From: Haplosporangium gracile
Taxonomy: Eukaryota > Mortierellomycota > Mortierellomycetes > Mortierellales > Mortierellaceae
Direction: 5' to 3'
DNA: 64,000 nucleotides
NCBI GenBank assembly: GCA_015499985.1
Contig: JAAAUF010000016.1
Span: forward strand, 8,674 to 72,673
Part shown: piece by piece, positions 34,788 to 46,356 of the stretch
Position numbering within the stretch: position 1 is the stretch's first letter
How the letters are laid out: the number at the start of each line of letters is the position of its first letter
The notes under the pieces: model-generated
Told to the model about the DNA's origin: nothing
What the model saw: only the letters and a program-made list of their open reading frames with translations
Databases searched by the model: none
Position numbers and translations under genes: made by a program

Positions 34788-36749
34788 ATGACTTCAGCGA
34801 CACCGCAGCAGCAACTGCGGGATCCGATACCCTCGACCAGCCGAGTAACAGCAACCACACCATCACCCTTGCAGATCCCAGAAGTCCTGGACCACATATT
34901 TTCCTATGTTGACAATCATTCTCTATGTCAGTCTGTGATACTGGTCTGTCGGCAGTGGTTCTGGATGAATCGCCACCGTGTGATCCGAGGCCTGATCTTT
35001 GACGGACACTCGGACCCTCAAAAACTGAACAAGGTCCTGACTCGACTGCCGGGTGCTGGACGACTCTGCTGGTTCACGGGCCGGGATGCCAGTCGGGACG
35101 CTCACTGGGCACAGCTTCGCAAAGTTCTCAAACGCAACCATGACCAGTTCCTTCAAAACCAGATTCGACAATATCAGCATGTGGATCAGAGCAGCAGCAG
35201 CGATGAAGAACTACAGGAAGACTCGATTATGAAACGACTGTTGACAGATTCACCGCTACGGGAGCTGGAGATCATTGGAAACATTGATATCGGAGCCTCC
35301 TTGCCACCCATCTTGCCTTGTCTTTACGCACTAACGAGGCTGCAGTTGGAACTGAGCTGCAATACTACACTGCAGATGGGACAGTTGCTCCGGACGTGTC
35401 CTTTACTGAAGGACATCCATGTCTCGGCATTGTCGACCCACTGTCTGGAGCTTCCAGGACCATGGTTCCCGTTCGTCAAGGAGTCATACAAGCAACGACC
35501 GTTACGTCTCTTATCACTGGTGCTGGAGAGGGTTCGGTTGCCTCAGTACAGTCTGGAGGACTTATTGTCGATCACACCTCACCTTCAGGAACTCAAGCTC
35601 ATTGGATTACTGAAAGTCAACCCAGCACTCCCACAGCACGAGCCTACCGTCCAGTACGACCCTACCCTGTTCTTTCAGCACATTCGATCTCTGGACCTCT
35701 CACTGCGATCCTTCCATTTTTCGATCCGAGACCAACCCTTGACAACCTCAGAACTGGGAGAGATGATGTTTGACATTGTGCACTTGCTGCCGGGGTCCCG
35801 TGGGGAATGGGCGTTCTGGACACCGGATCTGACGCCGACCATGCTCCGGAACCTGAACGACGTGCCCAATGTGGTGACGACGCTGGAAATATTTTGCGAG
35901 ACTATGGCGAACTGCGGCCCCGACAGTGGACTTCACCGATACCTCTGCGCCTCGCCTCATTTGATGCACCTCCGGGCACCCAAGACAGCCTACCTGGTGG
36001 AACATTTGGATATACATCAACGCCTCCGTGGACGGTACCTCCCTGCTGCGGGACTAGCACAGACGGTCCGACCGGGAATTTGGAAGTGTCGCAATCTTCA
36101 GACCCTCCACTTGGCATTCCATAGTCGACGGGATTCGACACTTTCGTCTCCAACAAACGCACGACTCATATTTGGATACCTGTCTCGAGTATGTCCGCAG
36201 TTGCGGGATTTGGCGATCATTACGATCGAGTCATGTATGCTGAACAACCGGATCTATGCACCTGTGCTTCATATGAGACTGCAGGGCGGGTTTTGTCTGT
36301 TGGCGCGACTGAAGTGGCTGGAGAAATTACGGATCGGCTCGTCGGATCGACTTATTGCCTACAAGAGCTGGGATCTGAAATGGATGGTGACCAACAAGCA
36401 CAGTTTCAAGGACCGGCGACAGCGCCGCAAGATTGTAGGCGAGTGGGAGGAGTTGTTGGTCGAGGAGGTGAAACAGGAAGTGTTACGGATCCAGACGCAC
36501 GGACAGTCAGGTTCTCGCGATGACACTAGTATCGCCACATCTGTCGCAGGACTGAAAGAAGATGAGGGTACGGCTGAGGTGAGGAAGAAGTTGGGTAACT
36601 TGGGTCTGTTGGTGGATGTGAAGGCGATGATGGAGGAGATGGACTCTGATGATTTCCAGTGCTGGAAGTCTCTCCGTAAGGTTTCGTTGTATCGCGACGG
36701 GGAGGTTGGACTACGGCCTGACCAGGAGATCCAACGGCTCATTTCATAA
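34788..36749 (+). CDS. F-box/leucine-rich-repeat protein, intact
   Basis: This is a single exon of 653 aa. The F-box (about 28-60) reads LQIPEVLDHIFSYVD, then SVILVCRQWFWMNRH. It is the part that binds Skp1 in an SCF ubiquitin ligase. About residues 130-470 contain degenerate leucine-rich repeats (LYALTRLQLELSC, TPHLQELKLIGLL, ASPHLMHLRAPKTAYLVEHL) that presumably hold the substrate. A conserved block RLIFGYLSRVCPQLRDL lies at about 455-470. The tail is charged with KMMEEM-type helices, also found in the broken copies (LLVDVKAMMEEMDSD). The substrate is unknown. The gene is the only undamaged member among five F-box loci in the window. Confidence 0.88.
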   Translation: MTSATPQQQLRDPIPSTSRVTATTPSPLQIPEVLDHIFSYVDNHSLCQSVILVCRQWFWMNRHRVIRGLIFDGHSDPQKLNKVLTRLPGAGRLCWFTGRDASRDAHWAQLRKVLKRNHDQFLQNQIRQYQHVDQSSSSDEELQEDSIMKRLLTDSPLRELEIIGNIDIGASLPPILPCLYALTRLQLELSCNTTLQMGQLLRTCPLLKDIHVSALSTHCLELPGPWFPFVKESYKQRPLRLLSLVLERVRLPQYSLEDLLSITPHLQELKLIGLLKVNPALPQHEPTVQYDPTLFFQHIRSLDLSLRSFHFSIRDQPLTTSELGEMMFDIVHLLPGSRGEWAFWTPDLTPTMLRNLNDVPNVVTTLEIFCETMANCGPDSGLHRYLCASPHLMHLRAPKTAYLVEHLDIHQRLRGRYLPAAGLAQTVRPGIWKCRNLQTLHLAFHSRRDSTLSSPTNARLIFGYLSRVCPQLRDLAIITIESCMLNNRIYAPVLHMRLQGGFCLLARLKWLEKLRIGSSDRLIAYKSWDLKWMVTNKHSFKDRRQRRKIVGEWEELLVEEVKQEVLRIQTHGQSGSRDDTSIATSVAGLKEDEGTAEVRKKLGNLGLLVDVKAMMEEMDSDDFQCWKSLRKVSLYRDGEVGLRPDQEIQRLIS

Positions 36750-39700
36750 GATCTTTCCCTCTTTGTCCCTTCGTTTCCGTCTCTCTTCGTCATTTAAAGT
36801 TGCTCACATTCTTATAAACACCACGGGTCTATTCTTTTTTTATCTCTATTTTCGTGTTGGAAATGTTGGTGTGAACGCCCAACTGCATTGGGTTGAGGTT
36901 TGCTATGAGTGAGAATGGATTAGCAACACGCCAATAGTTCTCCTCAATAAGGCACAGACTGTATTGTTAGCTAACAGTTACTCCGCCCTTCTTTCTTCCT
37001 TCGTCGTTTCTCCCTCCCTTCTTTTGTTTACGACTGGACGCCTCGCTCCGTCAGGCAACGCACAAAGGATATAAGAGCTCATAGAGTGCGTAATGGATCG
37101 TTCCAGTCTCATCGGTTCTGAGTAGCGCGGGGATGCAGTCAGTACACACATGGGCTCTCACCCACCACAAGGTGACATACGCCACCAACAACTCGCTCTT
37201 TCCTCTTCTCCTTCCTTCCCTTACGTCCACACACACGTCGCCACCACCATTACCCTATTACTCTCACCTACCAGTCCCGGGCACTGACCATTCGACATTC
37301 CCTCACCTTTGGTACTCCTTTTAGCGCTCATCAACAACTCAGCCTGCCCTTTACTTATGTTTTCATCTGTCAGTTTTGGAGGGCGGGCTTGTAAATAATG
37401 CCTAACCTCTATGCTTCCCATGACTCGAGTCCACAAAACTGCGTCAAGAACGGATGCTCAAAGCAAGGACAACCAGAACGAGAGCAATGGATCAGGTGTC
37501 ACTCTCAAAATGGACCTCTCTCTTTCTCTCATCGACAGAATCAGGAATACACTCGGACCAGCGCCTCTTATCCTGGACGACGGCCAGCTGATGGCTCTTA
37601 CCAGCAATCAAGAGAATTGGCAAGTTAACATGGGCTTCCTCTTCCCTTCCACCTACTCCTGCTGATCTTTTTTTTTCTTCTTCCTTGAGGTTATTTTCCT
37701 GGGGTTGTCCTTTTTTCCTTCGAGAGGGCATCTGCAAAAGAGGGGTTATTCTTTTTTCACAATATTTTCATCTGATGGTCGGAAGAGGGCATGGGGGATA
37801 AGCAAAATGGGCTTCACAGACACTTCAGGTGGACCACCCTCGCCGAAACGTATACCGCAATGATCACTGCAAAGTACCCCAGGGCACGCCTCTCGTTAAC
37901 GTTTCGCTGGATTTGTGTAATGGGTGTTGAAAGAGTGAAACGGGAGTGGTCGCGTCGTTGGTGGGGCATCCTCAATTACCCTTCGTTCCTTGGATGGGTC
38001 TGCTAGTGGGAAGGTGGCTTGCTAAGGTTTCTTAACCAAACGATTGACATGTCTCCCTAAAAACCTTGCCGACTTGGCTTGGTGGACGCTTCTTACAATG
38101 AGTTGTGTTCTTGGTCGCTTTTTTGTCTTTTTCTTCCCCCTTCATGCATCTTTTTGGTGTATCTCTTTTTGTTCTCGCGCTTATCCGACTGGCGAACATC
38201 CAGTGAGCAAAAGAGTTCTGGATATCAGGCGATTATATTATGGAACAAGAATGGTCATATTTTGTGGGTTGTCTAGGATAGTTGGGTTAGTGGTTAAAAA
38301 CATGAGGCGTAGGTCCGGCCAAAACTTGTTTGCGTGCCTGGCTATCCAAAAGCCCACTCTCTTCAGAAGATGGGGCAAAAACAAGGAAAAAATGGAGTTT
38401 TAGCCACAGTTTCTTGAGCCATCCTTTGTTTGCTTTGACTTTGCTTCTAACCATTTCTTCTACCTCTCTTTCTTTACCGCCTTTATTATGTGCTGTCTTG
38501 ATTGCCGGTGTCGCCATCGTTGTCTCTGCGTCTTCGACGGTTATTTTTGTCACTTTAGGTCGAGACCTTCATAATCAGGATATCAATGCGACTCTAGACC
38601 TCTGTTGCGGATTAGGTGCTACAGAGCAGCCACCCTTTTTAACTGACACGATTAGAATGTCACCTGTGCCCACGATAGTGTCTATTCAATGTTGTTGAGG
38701 ACCTCGGAATAAACACCACTTTTCTATCCCTCCACTCCTTTTTCAACCACCTTTCACACCTTGAGGACTCGAAAGGGAAGCGATATGGTTGTTGGTAGTA
38801 TATGTTGTTGGCATCTGAGGAAGGTGGACGAAAACTGTGTGAAGACAAGAAGGTCAAAAACTGAATGCGCACAAAGGGTGGATATGAGAACGGGTGGGAT
38901 GAACCAAACATGCACGGAACAACCTTGTGGCGGCAATAGAGTTATTGATCGCTAAATTGTGGAGGAGTCTACTAAGAAAATGTCAAAGAGAGTTCAAGGT
39001 TTATCCAGATCCAGCTCGTCACCCTGTTTCTCTCTTTTCTTTCTCTTGTCCTCATTCTCTCTCTCTCTCCTCTCTCTTCTTATTAGTCGTCCTTGCTGAG
39101 CCACTCTATTTTTACAAAGCGGAGCCAACTTAAGCTTGCATAGCGCCGAGTCATGTTGGCGCCAGCCTGGCTTCAAATTCTCGTTCTAAATATCCACCTA
39201 AAACTTAGTTGACTCTGATTTTCTCAGTCAGGCATATCTGACAATGGATGAACCGGAAAAAAAAAAGAGTTTATGGAGCATGGGCCAGCTTCGTTAGACT
39301 AGCACAATTGCTGACAATAAATCGGCATCATATTTCATTGACACATCGATAAATGGCTCACAACAAAAAAAAAAAAAAGGATAAAGAAAAGGAAAGAAAT
39401 GACGCGAAATTTTGGTTGTGTTGCGCCTGAACGCCATGCAGGCTAGGGAGAAAGAGAGAGAACGAGAGAGGTAGGCTCGCATGCTATCGAGGCATTCTAG
39501 CTCCATTTCAGATGCGACGTCGACCAGTCGAATGGCCAGGATGAGCCTGCTGATTGTAGGGTTCTAAATAATATGTGGATTGAACTATAACATGGCATGT
39601 CATTTCGTGGTCATGTTCATGTTGACAAAAGTCAGAGAGCCCATCCCTGACTAATGCTGTCAAGGGTTGGTTTTTGAGATGACAAGGCCTGACTTTTCTC

Positions 39701-40679
39701 AACAAAAAAAAGTCAACAAAACGACGCCCTTTCTTTGGTCGTAGATGGCTTTCAATTTGTACCTAACCCAGTCGGGTCTTGGCTGCGCCCTGTTATGTAC
39801 CCTGATTTTCTGTGTGAGGAACAATGAGGAAAAGAGTTATAACAGCAGGAAAGAGAAGTGCAAGTAGGAAGGGCGCAATGGTTATGAAACGAAAAGTACC
39901 GATACCTGCACAGCCGACAGACATCTGGTCGCTGAACCGATTGAAAATCATAAAAAAAGTGATAATGGTCAAGCAAATATGATTCTCGGTACACAATTAC
40001 TGGCTTTTGTCCTCCTCCGCGTTCTCCCTCTGTTAAATCAGTTTGTAGGATGCGGATTGGCCAGCCCCCTTTGTTCTTTTTTTTCTTCCGCCGGAACTTC
40101 GAAACAAGGTACTTATGTCTACTCTATTGTTCACTGTCTCCTTGTTGGTTGTCTCCTTGAGAGGGATGCCCATCCGATCTCGTTCTCGCTCTCGTTCGGT
40201 AAATATTTGTTCACTTTTTTTTATATATCTTTTTCTCTCCGACATTCACCTTGACCTTCCTGCATTGGCAAATGTTCGTTGAAGGAGGGGGACGAATGGG
40301 AGTGAAGTGGATAGAGAAAGGAGCGGCTGTGTTTGTTGTTATTTTATTGTCCAAGATATGAGAAAAAAAAAAGACGACGACGACGATGAACCCCCTTGCA
40401 ACAAAACAAGAGAACAGCCTGCAGCAGACAATAGTAGCAGAAGATAGAGAAGGAGAAGGAGGAAGACGAGAGAAAGAAGATGAGCAGGATCCATCCGTAT
40501 TCAAACCTCGCATCTTAGTACCGTATTGTTGTTCTATTTCTGGCAGAAGTGAACACTAGTCTGCGCCGAGACGGAGGCAACATCATGTTAGCCATTCATC
40601 TAGCTAGTCAGTCATCCAGCCAAGCAACATTCAATATGCTTGCTTTAAATACAACTCAAGTAGCCCCGCCTTTTGTTTT
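36750..40679. other. long gene-poor spacer
   Basis: About 3.9 kb without a supportable gene. An open stretch at 37411-37663 (+) encodes a plausible-looking segment (LIDRIRNTLGPAPLILDDGQ) but no flanking exon or family match was found. The rest is A/T-rich with homopolymers (39366-39379 A run) and CT-rich stretches (39045-39080). It may contain promoters or non-coding transcripts that cannot be read from sequence alone. Confidence 0.45.
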
Positions 40680-41728
40680 TCTCTTCTTCTTCTTCTCGTC
40701 TTGCCCTTTGTTCTCGTTGACCATTGTCCACTCCTCATTTTCCCTTTCTTCATCCTTCATCCTCCATCCTCCCCCCTTCCCAGTACCCCCCAGAGTATCC
40801 CCCTTCTGGCGCCTTTCCTTTCTTCCCTCCATCCTATCCACTGTACTCTCATAGTATCACTTATTCTCTCTCTTCACGCATCCTACCATCCTTCATATCC
40901 CCTCTCTTTTTTTTTACGAACAAGCGCCAACGACGTCTACAACAACAACAAAGAATCCCTTTTCAAGTCTAGACCCAATTCTCCCTGTCTCCCCCCTCTC
41001 TTCTACATTCTCCTTTCCCTTGCGCCTCATCCCTCGCTCCTTTCTTCTAGCCCTTCCTCCCTCTTTGTCATACAAACCATCGCAGTTCAGTATCTATCGC
41101 ATATCTATCGATCGCACACCCCTCAAAAGCACCAATCCCCATCCGAGTCCCAATTCGGCCAACCCAGGCACAACTCATCTCGCATACAACACCTACGACA
41201 AACAACGACGACAAAACAACAACCATACACAACAAAGGCTCTCATCCTCACAGACACATCCTCGCTCTCGACTTTCTGCTTACCATTCATCCTTTCCCTC
41301 TTCCTGCCCACACATATACATATACGCTTCAACCGCTTCTTTCTTTTTCTTGTTACCGTCAACTACAAAAAAAAAAAGAAAACAACAAAACAAGCACAAG
41401 AACCCGCTGACTCTTTTTCTTTTCCTTCTCCCCTGCATCTGTGTGTTCCCTTCCTCTACTTCTCTCTCTTTCCTCTCCCATCCACCCTAGCCCTCCCTTT
41501 TTTTCTCGTCCCCCTCTTCCCTCCTCCCTCTTCCCTCTTCCTTTCCTACTTCTCTTCCACTCGTTTTGCCTCTCAACCTCCACGTTCCCTTTTCCTCCAC
41601 TTTCCTTCGCTCTCACCTCACTCTTCATCCATCCTTGTCAGTCCCCTTTCAACCGACAATCTAACAGCCACACACACCCTCCAACCTCCAACTTGCGCCG
41701 CCAACTTAAATATATAGCAGCAGCGATA
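40680..41728 (+). promoter_or_regulatory. long pyrimidine-rich upstream/leader region
   Basis: Nearly 1 kb directly upstream of the secreted-type gene is strongly C/T-rich on the plus strand (40680-40860, 40980-41060, 41420-41640), with a C/A-rich part in between. In fungi such tracts mark promoters and long 5' leaders of highly expressed genes. A frame open without ATG runs through 41441-41728, but its Leu/Pro/Ser-only translation shows it is not coding. Confidence 0.5.
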
Positions 41729-42706
41729 ATGCGACACCCATTGAAGTTCAATTGGACGTTGGGCTCAACGGTCCTCCTGTCCCTGGCGCTGCTCTCCCAC
41801 TTGGTCACCCTTGGCGAAGCATCCATTAGCCGACAAGGAGCCTCAGCAGCCATCGACGACCTCAATAGCAACTCTCTCTTTTGGAAACGAGACCGACTCT
41901 CCCGCCTCTCCTCCGACTCACCCTCAATTCGACCACATTTTCAGACTGGAAGTGGAAGTCTCCTTCGCAAGCGGAGTCTTTTCTCCCATGTCAACGACGA
42001 CATTGTTGTGCCGCCTTCCCCTCCTACTCGCCTCCCTGCTGTCAATCGACGACGCCCTCATCTCATCAACACCAGCAACCGCGTGGAGGAAGGCGAATCA
42101 GTTGTGAGGGTGAGAGCTGAGGTGACTCACGATGGGAGCCGAGAACGAGAGGCGGTGGTCCAGACCCACAACAACAATAAATTCGACCACTCAACAACAA
42201 CCACAACCAAGCACAACAACAACAACAACAACAACAACAACCACAACGAAAAGGATGTTAAAGTCAGCGAGACAACCTACAAATTAAACTTTTCGCCAAA
42301 CGACAACGACGACGAGGAGGATGAGGAGCGAACTTTGATTGAGCCGCATTATCCATCCATTGACCTCTTTGACGAGGAGGAGCTGCTCGAAGTCGGCGAG
42401 GACGGCATCCTCCGCGAGAAGGGCCACCACCAATCATCATCATCATCCTCCAGTCGTTCCTCGTCAGAGGATAAAGGAGAAGATCGCCATGATCAAGGGT
42501 GGTTGGTGGACGAATGGGAGGAGGAATTGGAGGGAGATATGGACGAGTGGATGGACTGGGTCGAGGAGGACCACGCCCTGAACCGAATCAACGCCGAAAA
42601 GGACAAGGATCGTCTGCGCGACCAGAGCGCGATGGACAGCCTAGTCTTCGATGAGGATGAGGCTAGTCCCTTCCAGCGCTTATTCTCGGACTCGTGGCTC
42701 TTCTAG
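41729..42706 (+). CDS. secreted-type proprotein, Asn- and acid-rich, unknown
   Basis: This is a single exon of 325 aa. The start was placed at the ATG that opens a signal peptide: basic MRHPLKFNW, a hydrophobic core of about 18 residues (STVLLSLALLSHLVTL) and small residues GEA for cleavage. Dibasic sites follow (WKRDR near 53 and LLRKRSLFSH near 82), as expected for Kex2-type processing. An AAC-codon run encodes about nine Asn with flanking His and Lys (about 160-175). The C-terminal half is very acidic (NDDEEDEE, DEWEEELEGDMDEWMDW), and an SSSSSS run lies near 240. It has no known domain or membrane helix. Secretion is inference from the signal peptide. Confidence 0.72.
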   Translation: MRHPLKFNWTLGSTVLLSLALLSHLVTLGEASISRQGASAAIDDLNSNSLFWKRDRLSRLSSDSPSIRPHFQTGSGSLLRKRSLFSHVNDDIVVPPSPPTRLPAVNRRRPHLINTSNRVEEGESVVRVRAEVTHDGSREREAVVQTHNNNKFDHSTTTTTKHNNNNNNNNNHNEKDVKVSETTYKLNFSPNDNDDEEDEERTLIEPHYPSIDLFDEEELLEVGEDGILREKGHHQSSSSSSSRSSSEDKGEDRHDQGWLVDEWEEELEGDMDEWMDWVEEDHALNRINAEKDKDRLRDQSAMDSLVFDEDEASPFQRLFSDSWLF

Positions 42707-43724
42707 AAAAAGAGGAAAAAAGGACGACCATCTCTCTCATGGTTCTCTCCTTCAGTTCTTCAAGAGAGGGAGGGTATGTGTTCGCTGATTGACTGACACA
42801 TCCCGGCATCGTCGTCATCATTCATGAATCCTCCTTATGTCTCTTTACCCACCGATCGTGAGGATAAGTAAGAGCCTTTCTTGTCCCAGGCTTTGAAATC
42901 ATCCCCTCTGTTCTCTTCCACCTTGTACATATTCTTATCCAGCCTGTAAAGTCTCTCTCCCTTTCTTCTATCCTTTTCCTTCCGTCTTGTACTCTATCCT
43001 TCTTTTTCTCATCCCTCTTCTCTCTCCCCTACCCTCCTTCTTGCTTGTTTGTTCTTTCTTTCTCACCCAAGATTCGTGTTGCGTACCATATCCGATTTTT
43101 ATTTTTTTTATTTTCCGTGGCTGGTACCATGTCGATACATATAAAAAAGAATTGTTGATACCCTTTTGCATCCTCCTGTTGTTCTCCTTTTGTTGCTATC
43201 TTGCTGCTCCCAAGCGTGCGTGTCTTGCAATAATAAACACTTCGTATCGTTCTTTACTTGATTGCATCCATGTCTCTCGTATCCTGCTTCGTTATTGATA
43301 CTCTCGGTTGCTCTATCAAGGACACCACGCGCGTGTGTATGTATACAAGAAAAAGAGCTATTCCCATCCTCAAATAGCCACGTGATAAATTTTCAGATCG
43401 GGAATATCTCACCCATCTCACCCATCACAAATCTTGCCCCAGGAGCTTCGCACTTATTATTTTTTTTTTGTTTTCTCCTTTTCTGTCAGCATAATTCTTC
43501 ACGCTTCTTCTCCCTTCTTCCTTCCTCTTCGCTCATTCGGGCAACTCGGGATTCAATTCACCTCCCGATTTCTCCTCTTGCTTCACTCGCCTTCTTCTTC
43601 CTCCTCCTCATCTTAAACACCAGTTACAGTTGTCCAGAGCGCATACAACATCCCTTACGCATTTTCTCCCCATATCCTCAAGGATCAAAACTCCAGCACA
43701 AAATACCCGCGCTTTACATTTATA
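42707..43724. other. spacer: 3' flank and ERV1 promoter
   Basis: It is T/C-rich throughout and no supported gene was found. The last about 200 bases are the presumed promoter and leader of the sulfhydryl oxidase gene. Confidence 0.45.
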
Positions 43725-43922
43725 ATGCCAGCACCAGATCACACCTCAACATCCCCGTCGTCGCCAACAGAGGCAAGCACACCTTTGCCACCAGGCATGG
43801 TCTTGGGCCCAGACGGAAAGCCTTGCCGCACCTGCACAGACTGGAAGAGCTGGTCCAAGATCAGGAAATCCGGTGGATCCAAGTCCAAGAAGGACACCAA
43901 GGATTCTTCTTCAACGGCAGGA

Positions 43923-43966
<44 letters not shown>

Positions 43967-44381
43967 CATAGTTGCTCCAGTCATCGGAGCCACCACTGCA
44001 GCAACTGCAGGAACCTCGTCATCATCATTCGACTATGAGAAGGAATGCCCCGCAGACAAGGAAATCCTCGGTCGTGCCACATGGACATTCCTGCACACAA
44101 TGGCTGCCTACTACCCCGACAAACCCTCAACCATGGAACAATCGACCATGAAGTCCCTCCTGACCTCCTTCTCACAGTTCTACCCCTGTGGGCATTGTGC
44201 CGAGCACCTGCGGGAAGAGATGAAGGTGGATCCGCCCAAGGTTGAGAGTCGGAAGGAGTTGGGTTGGTGGATGTGTGGGATGCACAATAAGGTCAATGAG
44301 ATGTTGGGCAAGGATGTCTTTGATTGTAATAAGGTCGATGAGCGCTGGAGGGATGGGCCTTCTGATGGCCGCTGCGATTAG
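43725..44381 (+). CDS. ERV1: FAD-linked sulfhydryl oxidase, Erv1/ALR type
   Basis: This is a single exon of 218 aa. Erv1 reoxidises Mia40 in the mitochondrial intermembrane space, passing electrons through FAD to cytochrome c or oxygen. The N-terminal shuttle pair is in DGKPCRTCTDWKSW (about 30-43). The Erv/ALR fold begins at about 112 with LGRATWTFLHTMAAYYP. The active disulfide is YPCGHCAEHL (CxxC). The FAD-contacting stretch WWMCGMHNKVNEMLGK and the final Cys pair follow the family order. Between shuttle and core is a low-complexity linker with a (Gly-Ala)7 run, GAGAGAGAGAGAGA, encoded by GGAGCA repeats at 43921-43965. The flexible linker must be long because the shuttle reaches the partner subunit. 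Confidence 0.93.
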
Positions 44382-44597
44382 AACCTTGTCCTCCTCTTCT
44401 CTTTCTTTTTCCCACTGCATCATACATTATAAAAATATAGACACATTTTGAAGCACGAAGGAGGATATAGGTAGATCAGTGGTATGCATTAATGGTGGGA
44501 TATGAAAGCTCTATGAAAAAGGAGTATCTTGTGTGCCAGTGAGTGGAAAGAGGAATTAGGATGAGGGAAGAATGGCTATCTATGAAGGAATGAGTGC

Positions 44598-45879
44598 TTA
44601 GGCGTCGATAGGGTAGTCCTCCTGCAGGAGCTTCTCAAAGAGGGCAAGGGCGCTCTTGACACCCTTGACAACTCCCTCATCGCATCCCTGGCCAGGAGTC
44701 CAAGTCGAGTGCGCAAAGTCAATCAAGCGCATATCCGTGACCTTTTGTCCAACCTCACCATCCTCCTCGTCATCTTCATAGTCCTCGTCATCTTCATCGT
44801 CCTCATCGTCTTCATCGTCCTCGCCCTCCTGATCTTCCCGAGCACCCTTCTCCATGTGTGCCTGAGCCCTCGCAACAACAGCAGCAATCTTCTCTTGTTC
44901 AATCGCAACTCCAGCATCAAAGGCCTCGGCATCGCCTTCGTAGATCATCAACAGAGAGCTGGACCGCATGCGTAACTCCTGGGTCTCGATGGTGGCCAAA
45001 AAGTCGGTCAGGTCGTTGACGAACCGCTCAATGATCAGACGCATGCGCTCGGGGCCGAGCTTTGCGGCAAAGTAGGCTCTGAATCCGTCCAGGACCGTGT
45101 CCTCGGTCAATCCTTTTCCGTAGTGCTTTGAGTACTTTGTAAAGTCATCCTTTTCGCTGTCGTACACCTATTATTGTAGTTGGAGGGAAAAGGTCAGCAA
45201 ACAGTGGAAACAATTGGAATAGATCGTGATCTTCAGACGAGGAGTACCATGCATAATCAAGCGGCGGCAGATCGTCATAATATGACAACCAAGGAGAAAA
45301 AAAAGGCTGCAGTACCTCGAACCCGGTCATACGGAATCCAAGAGGGAGGGAGGTGGTGTTGGCAGCAACGGCACCAAGACGAGCCTTCTTCTCCTCCGAG
45401 GCATCATCGTCAAAGAGCTGAGTGCCCATCTTCATATCGAGAACACAGGGCTTCTTAAATCCCAAAGATACGTTCTCGAGACAGATGCACTCGTCGTCGA
45501 TTGCCTCACTGTCCTCGGCCTCGGCGGCAACAATATCAGTTTCGGCAATAGCAGCAGCAGCAGCGTTGGCGCCATCCTGTTTGTCAAGAGTAGAAGTGGC
45601 CATCATGTCGGACAAGGCATATCCGTTCAATGCCTTGATAGTGGGTCCAGCATTAGTGGAGGTCTGATCGCCGCCTGCCTGTCCGGGCTGGTTGCGGGTG
45701 AGCGTGAGCGTGCCGTAGTAGGTGGGCATCCAGGCGGCGAGCTCGGCGTGGAGAACAGACTCTTCATAAAACTTGAGTTCCTGGGGGAGAGCGGGCTTGA
45801 CAATGATCTCGTTGTCGTCGCCCATGGAAAGGACGCCGTCATGTCCGCCGACCTGATTGCTGAGAGGGTTGAGGATCAT
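44598..45879 (-). CDS. ARG82: inositol polyphosphate multikinase
   Basis: Two exons, 45316-45879 and 44598-45167, give 377 aa. The IPK family phosphorylates inositol trisphosphate and tetrakisphosphate, feeding IP5, IP6 and pyrophosphates. In yeast Arg82 also works in nuclear transcription control. The N-terminus NQVGGHDGVLSMGDD and the signature PCVLDMKMGTQLFDD (PxxxDxKxG) are diagnostic. The last exon contains MRLIDFAHSTW, with the catalytic Asp. Between them is a long acidic run (GEDDEDDEDDEDDEDYED at about 325-342, encoded by repeats at 44765-44825). Its presence near the DFAHS motif also marks yeast Arg82. The ATG at 45877-45879 directly precedes the conserved start. Confidence 0.93.
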
Positions 45880-46356
45880 GTGGAAGTAAAAAGGGGATGT
45901 GAATTCTGTCCTTGTGAGAAGAAGACAGAAAAAGAAGAAAGAAAGGAGAGGAGGGAAAAAGTGAGAGTGAGACGATGAAGCAAGCTTTTTTGTTTTCTTG
46001 TGTTTGTTTGTTGGCCCTTCTTTTGTGCAGAAACGTTGTTCTCATTCAGGCGAGATAATCATGAAGTTAAATCCGTACATACATTTAATCTCGACGAGGA
46101 AATAACGCTCCTTCCTCTTTTGAACGGTGAATTCTGAGATGTGGCTTATGTTTACAACATACCCTTCCCTCTCTCACCAACAGAACTGCTCACACTACAC
46201 CCATATTAACAGGTACACACAGTTGCCCTTAGGACAAACTATCCGCCCACCAGCTGGTCTAGCCAATACCCTCCGAACCACGGCCCCTTCTTCAAGTCCT
46301 TGCATTCCCTTCTTTTCCTACTCTCCTTCTACACACTCGACATATAAGAAAGAACC
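45880..46356. promoter_or_regulatory. divergent promoter, IPMK / mL44
   Basis: These 477 bases lie between head-to-head starts. A purine-rich part at 45925-45965 (the IPMK leader read from the other strand is pyrimidine-rich) and a C/T-rich leader of the mL44 gene at 46270-46340 are visible. No TATA box was recognised. Confidence 0.5.

Noticed and set aside
34930..36520. Several open frames overlapping the F-box gene on both strands
   Set aside because: All are shadows of the 653-codon frame, which has an F-box and conserved blocks.
37411..37663. Open stretch with plausible protein-like composition
   Set aside because: No flanking exon with matching phase, no family motif, and a weak donor. 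Kept only as a note in the spacer entry.
41441..41728. N-terminal extension of the secreted protein
   Set aside because: The frame is open only because the leader is pyrimidine-rich; the ATG at 41729 gives a proper signal peptide.
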